In this document: positions 1 to 5,586 of the stretch, piece after piece
Position numbering within the stretch: the stretch's first letter is position 1
Layout: each line of letters begins with the position of its first letter
Source of the DNA: Anaerococcus sp.
GTDB lineage: Bacteria; Bacillota; Clostridia; Tissierellales; Peptoniphilaceae
Reading direction: 5' to 3'
Length of the DNA: 8,321 nt
Assembly (NCBI RefSeq): GCF_030825785.1
Contig: NZ_JAPJPG010000054.1
Coordinates: 1 to 8,321 of the forward strand
Program-made: the position numbers and the translations under genes
Notes under the pieces: model-generated
Seen by the model: the letters and a program-made list of their open reading frames with translations, nothing else
What the model was told of the DNA's origin: nothing
Databases searched by the model: none

Positions 1-911
1 AAGCGAGAAATCAGGTAAGTATCCCTGACTTTAACTTTATAGATTTAAAGGGAGGAGAGGATTATGAAGTAATCAAAAACTCAATAGAGACCCTGCCCGT
101 AATGGAAGATAAGAAGATCATTATTTTAAGAAACATAGACCTATCCAAAGGGGGGATCAAAAACCACAAGGACATAACAGATAATTTGACTAATGATCTG
201 GACGAATTTCCTGAATATGCTAGCATGTTTATAATATCCGACAACCCTCCCTTCAAGGGGAAATTTTATAAGAAGCTAGCGAAAACTGATTCAGTTGTCA
301 AAATAGAAAGATTAGACAAAAATGAACTTAAATCTTTTATAGGAAAGAAGTTTACAAGAGCAAACAAAAAGATTAAAAGATCACTTATAGATGATATTAT
401 AAATAGGTTCTCTTATCTAAATAAGGATAGTGAGATTAAATTATATGATGTTTCAAATACTATAGATAAGATTATCGCAAACTCGGCAGATGAGATAGTA
501 AGGCCAGAAGATGTAAAAGATCAGCTTAATGAGATATTAAATCTTAATATCTTTAACCTAACCGATGCTCTATCAAGTAAGGATGGAAAAAGGTCGATTG
601 AAGTCTTTGAGACTATGAGAAAATCCGGCGAAGATCTCTTTATGATCTATCATATGATTATAAGACAGGTGAGAAACCTTATAGGAATTAAATCCTTAAC
701 TAGTCGTGGCTTTAATGATTCCTTCATACAAAAATCCTTGGGCATATCTCCCTTTGAGCTAAGAAAGGTCAAGGGTTTTGCTAGAAACTTCAGCCTAGAA
801 GAGCTTTTTAGCTTACACGATACTCTCTTCGATATGGAAGTTAGACAGAAAAGCAGGGCCTTTGATATGGACCTAGAACTAAAAATTCTTATAGGAAAAA
901 TTATAAAATAA
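1..911 (+). CDS. holA: DNA polymerase III subunit delta, 5'-truncated by the window edge
   Basis: This is the clamp-loader delta subunit, which opens the beta sliding clamp and helps place it on primed DNA at the replication fork. The reading frame is open from base 3, before the first ATG at 102, and the upstream codons already read as HolA: an FNFIDLKG segment, then IETLPVMEDKKIIILRN, the usual family block of hydrophobic strand and helix. So the ATG at 102 is internal and the real start lies before the window. About 302 residues are visible; the family is usually about 330-345, so roughly 30-50 N-terminal residues are missing. The C-terminal third has the helical collar pattern of the family (RQVRNLIGIK; LGISPFELRKVKGFARNF; ending with LELKILIGKIIK). 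The gene converges on rpsT, as in many Firmicutes. The assignment rests on motif pattern and synteny. Confidence 0.9.
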   Translation, partial: ARNQVSIPDFNFIDLKGGEDYEVIKNSIETLPVMEDKKIIILRNIDLSKGGIKNHKDITDNLTNDLDEFPEYASMFIISDNPPFKGKFYKKLAKTDSVVKIERLDKNELKSFIGKKFTRANKKIKRSLIDDIINRFSYLNKDSEIKLYDVSNTIDKIIANSADEIVRPEDVKDQLNEILNLNIFNLTDALSSKDGKRSIEVFETMRKSGEDLFMIYHMIIRQVRNLIGIKSLTSRGFNDSFIQKSLGISPFELRKVKGFARNFSLEELFSLHDTLFDMEVRQKSRAFDMDLELKILIGKIIK

Positions 912-913
912 AA

Positions 914-968
914 AATGAGTGATTATCAGTAGACATATGTGAGGATCCGATACTGATATTCACTCATT
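914..968. terminator. Long inverted repeat between convergent holA and rpsT, likely terminator
   Basis: Arms 914-931 and 951-968 are complementary at 17 of 18 positions (single T-T mismatch at 923/959) around a 19-base loop. Read on the minus strand, the stem is followed by a T-rich run (complement of the A-rich bases 903-913), so it fits best as the intrinsic terminator of rpsT. On the plus strand only an ATTATTATTA stretch follows, so holA termination here is plausible but weaker. The arms start 3 bases after the holA stop and end 5 bases before the rpsT stop codon. Confidence 0.8.
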
Positions 969-972
969 ATTA

Positions 973-1239
973 TTATGCATTTACTTGATTTAGAGCCTTA
1001 GCTAATCTTGATGTTGTTCTTGCAACTTTGTTTTTGTGCATTACGTTTTTAGCTTCAGCTTGTTTTAATCTTTTGTCAGCTTTCTTAAAGATAGCAGTAG
1101 CTTTTTCAACGTCTTTTTCTTCGATAGCTGCATCAAAATTTTTGATTAGTGTTTTGATTTCGCTTTTTCTAGATTTGTTTCTTAGAGTGTTTCTTCTAGC
1201 GACGTCAATTCTCTTTTTACTAGATTTAATATTTGCCAT
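973..1239 (-). CDS. rpsT: 30S ribosomal protein S20
   Basis: S20 is a primary-binding 16S rRNA protein that helps assemble the small subunit. The 88-residue product begins MANIKSSKKRIDVARRN, the typical S20 start, is rich in Lys and Arg, and ends in the alanine-rich ARTTSRLAKALNQVNA helix; the length is normal for the family. An ATG 24 codons upstream at 1311 is in frame but was rejected as the start: the ATG at 1239 has a good AGAGGTG ribosome binding site (complement of about 1248-1254) at normal spacing, S20 proteins start with MANIKS-like sequence, and the longer start would lie at the predicted promoter. It is transcribed toward holA, divergently from lepB, as in the conserved holA-rpsT-lepA neighbourhood. 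It probably has its own promoter (1283-1311) and a hairpin near the mRNA 5' end (1259-1274). Confidence 0.97.
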   Translation of the reverse strand: MANIKSSKKRIDVARRNTLRNKSRKSEIKTLIKNFDAAIEEKDVEKATAIFKKADKRLKQAEAKNVMHKNKVARTTSRLAKALNQVNA

Positions 1240-1258
1240 TGTACTTTCACCTCTTTCC

Positions 1259-1274
1259 CGAACATTTTTGTTCG
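1259..1274 (-). promoter_or_regulatory. Perfect stem-loop at the 5' end of the rpsT leader
   Basis: Bases 1259-1264 (CGAACA) and 1269-1274 (TGTTCG) form a 6-bp perfect stem with a 4-base loop. If the promoter at 1283-1311 is right, transcription starts at about 1276, so this hairpin would be the first structure in the rpsT mRNA, just upstream of its ribosome binding site. Ribosomal protein genes often carry autoregulatory or stabilising leader structures; which applies here is not shown by the sequence. Confidence 0.45.
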
Positions 1275-1282
1275 ACTGATAC

Positions 1283-1311
1283 ATTTTACCATAAATTGGG
1301 ATATTAAACAA
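1283..1311 (-). promoter_or_regulatory. Probable sigma-A promoter of rpsT
   Basis: On the minus strand TTGTTT (complement of 1306-1311) and TAAAAT (complement of 1283-1288) are separated by exactly 17 bases. The -10 box matches TATAAT at 5 of 6 positions and the -35 at 3 of 6, including the TTG core. The predicted start is near 1276, about 37 bases before the rpsT ATG. Confidence 0.6.
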
Positions 1312-1337
1312 GGATTTTTTTAAAATTGTTCAATAAT

Positions 1338-1366
1338 TTGGAAGAAAAAGAAATTTAGTATATAAT
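1338..1366 (+). promoter_or_regulatory. Sigma-A promoter of lepB-lepA
   Basis: TTGGAA at 1338-1343 and a consensus TATAAT at 1361-1366 are separated by 17 bases. The predicted start is near 1373, leaving a leader of about 15 bases that is almost entirely the ribosome binding site (GAGAGG, 1378-1383) of lepB. It is back to back with the rpsT promoter, in a gap with no other gene. Confidence 0.75.
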
Positions 1367-1388
1367 TTAATAGAAATGAGAGGTAAAT

Positions 1389-1970
1389 ATGAGTGAAAAT
1401 AATAAAAAATCTAAAAGCGACAGCATACTTTATGCAATTTGGGATTGGGTCAAGACTATAGCTATTGCCCTAATCATTACCATACTTGTAAAGATGTTTA
1501 TCGTTGATGCAACTAAAGTTTCAGGTAAATCTATGCTAAATACCCTCCACGATGGGGATATTCTCCTAGTAGATAAGATAGGAAGTAGGTTTAGAGACTT
1601 TAAGAGAGGCGATATAGTAATACTCAAAGCCCCAGATCATCCTAATAGACTCTATGTCAAAAGAGTTATAGGAGAAGAGGGAGATACTATAAAGCTTTCT
1701 GATGGCAAAGTTTTTGTCAATGGTAAAGAGCTTGACGAAAACTACACATCCATACCAGAAACAGATCCTTCAACGGAAATTACAGAATGGACTTTGGGAG
1801 CTGATGAGTTTTTTGTTATGGGAGATAATAGGATTCCTGGAGCTAGTAATGATTCTAGAAGCTTCGGACCTATTTATAAAGATAGACTTGTAGGCCATGC
1901 CTTTGTGAGATTTTATCCGATAAATAGGGCAGGTCTTATAGATCACAATCCATACCCAGATGAAGAATAA
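1389..1970 (+). CDS. lepB: Signal peptidase I (type I leader peptidase)
   Basis: This membrane-bound serine protease cuts signal peptides from exported proteins on the outer face of the membrane. The 193-residue product is the usual size for Gram-positive enzymes. A short polar, Lys-rich N-terminus is followed by one membrane segment (about residues 21-39). Family boxes are intact: nucleophile Ser48 in SGKSM, general base Lys91 in LYVKRVIG, and the MGDNR...SNDSRSFGP box (144-161). The insert between the Lys box and the MGDNR box is short, as in Firmicutes. ATG 1389 is chosen for its GAGAGG site at 1378-1383 and promoter just upstream. lepA starts 8 bases after the stop, with its ribosome binding site overlapping the lepB stop, so the two are probably cotranscribed. 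In spore-forming relatives this slot between rpsT and lepA often holds gpr/spoIIP. The symbol lepB is used in the general sense; Bacillus calls its versions sip. Confidence 0.95.
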   Translation: MSENNKKSKSDSILYAIWDWVKTIAIALIITILVKMFIVDATKVSGKSMLNTLHDGDILLVDKIGSRFRDFKRGDIVILKAPDHPNRLYVKRVIGEEGDTIKLSDGKVFVNGKELDENYTSIPETDPSTEITEWTLGADEFFVMGDNRIPGASNDSRSFGPIYKDRLVGHAFVRFYPINRAGLIDHNPYPDEE

Positions 1971-1978
1971 GGAGCTAT

Positions 1979-3787
1979 ATGAAAAGGAAAGAAAATATTA
2001 GAAATTTCTCGATTATTGCCCACATCGATCATGGTAAGAGTACTCTTGCAGATAGGCTAATAGAAAAAAGCGAAAACCTATCTCAAAGAGAGATGTCTAA
2101 CCAAATGCTTGATGATATGGAACTAGAGCAAGAGAGAGGAATAACAATAAAATTAAAGTCAATTAAAATCCACTACAAGGCTAATGATGGCGAAGTTTAC
2201 GAGCTAAACCTAATAGATACACCAGGCCATGTCGACTTTAATTACGAAGTGTCAAGATCGCTTAAGGCCTGTGAGGGAGCAATCCTTGTTGTTGATGCAA
2301 GTCAGGGAGTAGAGGCTCAGACCCTTGCAAATACTTACCTTGCCCTAGAACAAGACCTAGAGATTTTGCCAGTACTTAATAAAATCGACCTCCCATCAGC
2401 AAGGCCAGACGAAGTAAAAAGAGAAATAGAAAATGAGATTGGCCTCGATGCGGATAATGCACCAGAGATATCTGCAAAGACGGGACTAAATATAGAAGAT
2501 GTCTTAGAAGATATAGTTGCCAATGTCCCAGCCCCAGAAGACCATGACGATAAGCCCCTTAAGGCCTTAATCTTCGATTCTTACTATGATTCTTATGTAG
2601 GGGTAATATGTTATGTAAGAGTCTTTGAAGGTGTTGTAAGACCTGGTGATGAGATTGTCATGATGAATACAGGCAAAAAATACGAGGTAAACACCGTAGG
2701 CTACACTATGAAGCAAAGGATAGCCACCAAAGAGCTTAGGAGTGGTGATGTAGGTTTCATCGAAGCAAGCATCAAGGAAGTAAAGGATGCTAGAGTCGGT
2801 GATACTATCACAACCATAGCAAATCCTACAGATAAGCCCCTATCTGGCTACAAGGAAGTTCTTCCTATGGTATACTCAGGAATTTATCCTGCAGAAGGAG
2901 AAAGCTTCGACAAGCTACGTGATTCCCTAGAAAAACTTCAAGTAAATGATGCAGCCCTAGTCTTTGAGCAAGAAAACTCACAAGCCTTGGGAGTTGGTCT
3001 TAGGGCAGGATTTCTTGGTCTCCTTCACATGGATATCATAACCCAAAGGTTAGAGAGAGAATACGACCTAGATATCATTGCGACAGCCCCATCAGTAATC
3101 TATGATGTAAAACTTAAGGGATCTGATGAGATGTTAGAGCTACAAAACCCTAACGACTTCCCAGACCCAACAGAAATAGACTATATAGAAGAGCCGATTA
3201 CAAGATCAGAGATAATCACCCCTAAAGAATATATAGGTCAGGTAATGGACCTTGCCCAATCTAGAAGGGGCGAGCTAATCGATATGACCTATATAGATGA
3301 AAATAGGGTTTCAATTAAATATAAGATTCCTCTAAATGAAGTAATATATAACTTCTTTGATTCCCTTAAATCAAGATCAAAGGGCTATGCTTCCTTAGAC
3401 TATGAGCTAATAGGCTATGATAAGTCAGACCTTGTTAAGCTTGATATACTAATCAACGATAAGACCGTAGATGCCCTATCATTAATAGTTCACAGAGATA
3501 GCGCCTATACTAGAGGACGTGGAATTGTAGAAAAGCTTAAGGAAGAGATTCCAAGACAACAATTCGCAGTTCCAATCCAGGCTGCTGTTGGTGGCAAGAT
3601 CATAGCAAGAGAGACTGTAAGAGCTCTAAGGAAAGACGTTATAGCTAAATGCTACGGCGGTGATATTTCTAGAAAGAAAAAGCTTCTTGAAAAACAAAAA
3701 GAAGGTAAGAAGAGAATGCGTCAGCTAGGAAACGTAGAAGTCCCACAAGATGCCTTCCTCGCCGTCTTAAAATTAGACGATGAATAG
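1979..3787 (+). CDS. lepA: Elongation factor 4, ribosome back-translocase GTPase
   Basis: LepA/EF4 is a translational GTPase that binds the ribosome and remodels stalled or incorrectly translocated complexes; roles in initiation and 30S assembly have also been proposed. The 602-residue length is typical. All G motifs are present: G1 AHIDHGKS (14-21), G2 RGITI (53-57), G3 DTPGH (80-84), G4 NKID (134-137) and G5 SAKTG (165-169). EF-G-like domains II, III and V follow, then the LepA-specific C-terminal domain with the conserved SYTRGRG-like stretch (here AYTRGRG) and the basic ISRKKKLLEKQKEGKKRM segment. ATG 1979 has AAGGAG (1969-1974) overlapping the lepB stop, suggesting translational coupling. 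A terminator at 3835-3869 follows. In most Firmicutes hemW comes next; here four genes intervene. Confidence 0.98.
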   Translation: MKRKENIRNFSIIAHIDHGKSTLADRLIEKSENLSQREMSNQMLDDMELEQERGITIKLKSIKIHYKANDGEVYELNLIDTPGHVDFNYEVSRSLKACEGAILVVDASQGVEAQTLANTYLALEQDLEILPVLNKIDLPSARPDEVKREIENEIGLDADNAPEISAKTGLNIEDVLEDIVANVPAPEDHDDKPLKALIFDSYYDSYVGVICYVRVFEGVVRPGDEIVMMNTGKKYEVNTVGYTMKQRIATKELRSGDVGFIEASIKEVKDARVGDTITTIANPTDKPLSGYKEVLPMVYSGIYPAEGESFDKLRDSLEKLQVNDAALVFEQENSQALGVGLRAGFLGLLHMDIITQRLEREYDLDIIATAPSVIYDVKLKGSDEMLELQNPNDFPDPTEIDYIEEPITRSEIITPKEYIGQVMDLAQSRRGELIDMTYIDENRVSIKYKIPLNEVIYNFFDSLKSRSKGYASLDYELIGYDKSDLVKLDILINDKTVDALSLIVHRDSAYTRGRGIVEKLKEEIPRQQFAVPIQAAVGGKIIARETVRALRKDVIAKCYGGDISRKKKLLEKQKEGKKRMRQLGNVEVPQDAFLAVLKLDDE

Positions 3788-3834
3788 AAAGCTTATGAAG
3801 TTTAAAAGTAATACTAAGTTATCAAGAAATAAGT

Positions 3835-3869
3835 AAAGAAAAAGCAATCCAAGAGGTTGCTTTTTCTTT
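3835..3869 (+). terminator. Intrinsic terminator after lepA
   Basis: Arms 3835-3849 and 3855-3869 pair along almost their full length (one G-T wobble at 3848/3856) around a CAAGA loop; the 3' arm contains the T run (TTTTTCTTT). It lies 48 bases after the lepA stop. Its 3' end touches the ribosome binding site (AAGGAG, 3869-3874) of the next gene, so any transcript of that gene coming from upstream must read through it. Confidence 0.85.
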
Positions 3870-3880
3870 AAGGAGTTTTT

Positions 3881-4453
3881 ATGAATATAAGTCAAATAAA
3901 AGAGAAGTTAAAAAAAGACGAAAGAAACAAAACCTACAGCGAAAGAGGTATTGAACCAATTTTTCAAATAAATAAAGATTCTAAGATTTTAATAATAGGC
4001 CAAGCTCCAGGAAAAAAGGTCGAAGAGACAGGGATATTATTTAATGATAAGAGCGGTGAAAGACTAGTAGAATGGCTTGGAATTGATATGAAAACTCTCC
4101 ACGGAGGCGATTTTTCAATAATTCCTATGGATTTCTATTATCCGGGCAAGGGTAAGTCGGGAGATAAGGCTCCGAGAAGATTTATAGCGAAAGAATACCA
4201 TCCCTATTTACTTGACGAGCTTAGAGATATAAAACTTACGATCCTTATTGGAGCTTATTCGCAGAAGTTTTACCTAAAGGATAATTTTAAGAAAAATCTC
4301 ACTGAAACTGTAAAATCCTTTGAGGATTATCTTCCTAAATATTTCCCTCTAGTTCATCCGAGTCCCCTAAATAACAGGTGGATGACCAAGAATCCTTTCT
4401 TTGAGAAAGAAGTTATTCCTGCTCTTAGAAATCTTGTTGGAGAAATTATCTAA
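3881..4453 (+). CDS. Uracil-DNA glycosylase superfamily protein, no Cys ligands
   Basis: A 190-residue protein with the UDG fold signature. Motif A GQAPGKKVEETGILFNDKSG lies at about 40-59, after a hydrophobic strand (KILIIG), and motif B HPSPLNNRW lies at 159-167, followed by NPFFEKEVIPALR. Known UDGs excise uracil or related lesions from DNA for base-excision repair, using these two motifs to activate water and grip the flipped base. There is no cysteine anywhere, so it is not one of the 4Fe-4S family 4/5 enzymes. It looks like the small UDG-like group common in Firmicutes, whose substrate I cannot state; true glycosylase activity is inferred. ATG 3881 has AAGGAG at 3869-3874. The upstream terminator abuts the start and I see no convincing promoter of its own. 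The next gene has its own regulatory region 66 bases on. Confidence 0.8.
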   Translation: MNISQIKEKLKKDERNKTYSERGIEPIFQINKDSKILIIGQAPGKKVEETGILFNDKSGERLVEWLGIDMKTLHGGDFSIIPMDFYYPGKGKSGDKAPRRFIAKEYHPYLLDELRDIKLTILIGAYSQKFYLKDNFKKNLTETVKSFEDYLPKYFPLVHPSPLNNRWMTKNPFFEKEVIPALRNLVGEII

Positions 4454-4477
4454 ATTATTATTCTTAGAAAAATTGGG

Positions 4478-4506
4478 TATAGTGATAATGTTGATAGTAA
4501 TTATCA
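4478..4506 (+). promoter_or_regulatory. Fur-like operator and promoter before the flavoprotein gene
   Basis: Bases 4492-4506 read TGATAGTAATTATCA, which differs at one position from the classical 7-1-7 Fur palindrome TGATAATnATTATCA. A further exact half-site TGATAAT lies just upstream at 4483-4489. Possible -10 boxes are TATAGT (4478-4483) or GATAAT (4484-4489), with weak -35 candidates 17 bases upstream (TTATTA 4455-4460, TTCTTA 4461-4466). Either choice puts the operator on or just after the transcription start and directly before the AAGGAG at 4509-4514, a position suited to repression. Repression by iron-loaded Fur is the reading I favour; PerR or another Fur-family protein is possible. 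Confidence 0.65.
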
Positions 4507-4519
4507 TTAAGGAGAATTT

Positions 4520-5257
4520 ATGGAAAATATAGATAAGAAGATTTATAAAGTTAAGATTTTAGATATAAAAGATGAATTTAAGAATGTTAAGACCTATACT
4601 CTAGAAAAGCCGGATGACCTTACTTGGGAGGAAGGATCGAGCTTTCATCTAGCAATCCCTGGTTTTAATGAGGGAGGAGAGGTTAATAAGAAGCTCGTCC
4701 ATCACCTTAGCATCAACACCCTCACAGATGACGATACAGTAAATTTTACGACCAAGTTTTCTATAAGAAAGTCCGACTTTAAGAAGGCGCTTTTAGAGAA
4801 GAAGGTAGGAGATTATCTAGAATTCTTTAAGGTCAGATGTCACATGAAGCTTAGAAGAGAAAATAGACCTATAGTCCTTTTATCTATGGGAATTGGCCTT
4901 ACTACCATGAGACCTTTGATCAATAAATTCAAGAAAGATCCAAGTGGCATTCCAGAACTTTTAAGTATAAATGTAGCAAGGAAGGACAATCATCTATTTG
5001 AATCCGAGATTTCTAAAGTAGATGACAAGATATTTAGACAAGTTTGGGTGGACTCCAGGGCAAACTTCTTTGAGACCTTAAGAGAAATGGAAGCTAAGGA
5101 TTCTATCTTCTATGTAGTAGGAAGCAATGAGTTCCTCCTAGATAATATCGTAACCCTCAGAGAACTTGGAGTAGACGATAAGGATATAATGATTGATCTA
5201 AATGATAAGAAAAGAGCTACCATGTTTATGGCGGCTAACAATCATGAGTTTTTGTAA
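4520..5257 (+). CDS. Ferredoxin-NAD(P)H reductase-like flavoprotein
   Basis: A 245-residue protein with the two-domain layout of ferredoxin reductases: an N-terminal beta-barrel flavin domain (about 5-112) and a C-terminal pyridine-nucleotide domain (about 115-240) starting with PIVLLSMGIGLTTMRPL (117-133), the counterpart of the GxGITP loop, and ending with YVVGSNEFLLDNI (198-210) and LRELGVDDKDI. Such proteins move electrons between NAD(P)H and ferredoxin, flavins or other acceptors. The usual flavin-binding RxYS is replaced by HHLS (61-64), so flavin binding may differ. Only one Cys (107) is present, so there is no 2Fe-2S domain. ATG 4520 has AAGGAG at 4509-4514 and a Fur-like operator just upstream; the cupin gene follows with its ribosome binding site on this gene's stop codon. 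A link to iron supply or iron stress is inferred from the operator; the substrate is unknown. Confidence 0.8.
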   Translation: MENIDKKIYKVKILDIKDEFKNVKTYTLEKPDDLTWEEGSSFHLAIPGFNEGGEVNKKLVHHLSINTLTDDDTVNFTTKFSIRKSDFKKALLEKKVGDYLEFFKVRCHMKLRRENRPIVLLSMGIGLTTMRPLINKFKKDPSGIPELLSINVARKDNHLFESEISKVDDKIFRQVWVDSRANFFETLREMEAKDSIFYVVGSNEFLLDNIVTLRELGVDDKDIMIDLNDKKRATMFMAANNHEFL

Positions 5258-5266
5258 GGAGGATTT

Positions 5267-5554
5267 ATGAAAAAGATAAGTGCAAATATTTTGGATGGGA
5301 AGTTTGAACATCTAATCGATGAAGAAAAACTACAAGTGACCCACCTACAGATAAAATCTGGCGAAGAAATACCAAGTCATAAGTCTGACAAGACTGTTAT
5401 AGTTGTTATTTATAACGGCAAGGTTGAATTCACTGGAGAAGATGGGAAAGACCTTATCCTTCCTGGCGATATAATCAGGATGGATCCAAATGAAGTCCAC
5501 TCCCTTAAAGCAATAGAAGATAGTGACTTGTTAGTTATAAAGGCGGCGATTTAA
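5267..5554 (+). CDS. Small single-domain cupin protein
   Basis: A 95-residue beta-barrel cupin. Motif 1 is seen as SGEEIPSHKSDK...NGKVEF (31-55) and motif 2 as LPGDIIRMDPNEVHSL (65-80). Of the usual metal ligands, His38 and His78 remain, while the second His and the Glu of motif 1 are Ser40 and a hydrophobic residue. Metal binding is thus uncertain; it may bind a small molecule or metal with fewer ligands. Small cupins range from isomerases and dioxygenases to sensors, so no function is assigned. The ribosome binding site AAGGAGG (5256-5262) overlaps the stop of the flavoprotein gene, so the two are almost certainly cotranscribed under the Fur-like operator. A terminator overlaps the last bases of the gene. 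The sequence resembles the C-terminal tail of the following acetyltransferase. Confidence 0.82.
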   Translation: MKKISANILDGKFEHLIDEEKLQVTHLQIKSGEEIPSHKSDKTVIVVIYNGKVEFTGEDGKDLILPGDIIRMDPNEVHSLKAIEDSDLLVIKAAI

Positions 5555-5572
5555 GACGAAAGTCGCCTTTTT
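5545..5572 (+). terminator. Intrinsic terminator overlapping the cupin stop codon
   Basis: GGCGATTT (5545-5552) pairs with AAGTCGCC (5560-5567) with one G-T wobble, around a 7-base loop, followed directly by TTTTT (5568-5572). An alternative overlapping stem (5539-5545 with 5564-5570) is also possible. It includes the cupin stop codon and ends 5 bases before the ribosome binding site of the next gene, so the flavoprotein-cupin unit is probably a two-gene transcript with partial read-through into the acetyltransferase gene. Confidence 0.8.
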
Positions 5573-5586
5573 ACATAGGAGAAATT

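Noticed and set aside
102..104. ATG at 102 as the holA start
   Set aside because: The frame is open back to base 3 and the upstream codons match the family, so the gene begins outside the window.
1028..1279. Hydrophobic 83-residue plus-strand frame
   Set aside because: It is the antisense of rpsT; its Leu/Phe/Ser richness is what the complement of Lys/Ala-rich codons gives.
1240..1311. In-frame 24-codon N-terminal extension of rpsT
   Set aside because: It lies over the predicted promoter and leader hairpin, has no good ribosome binding site, and S20 proteins start MANIKS-like.
3795..3836. 13-codon frame after lepA (MKFKSNTKLSRNK)
   Set aside because: No ribosome binding site, very short, and its end runs into the terminator stem; probably chance.
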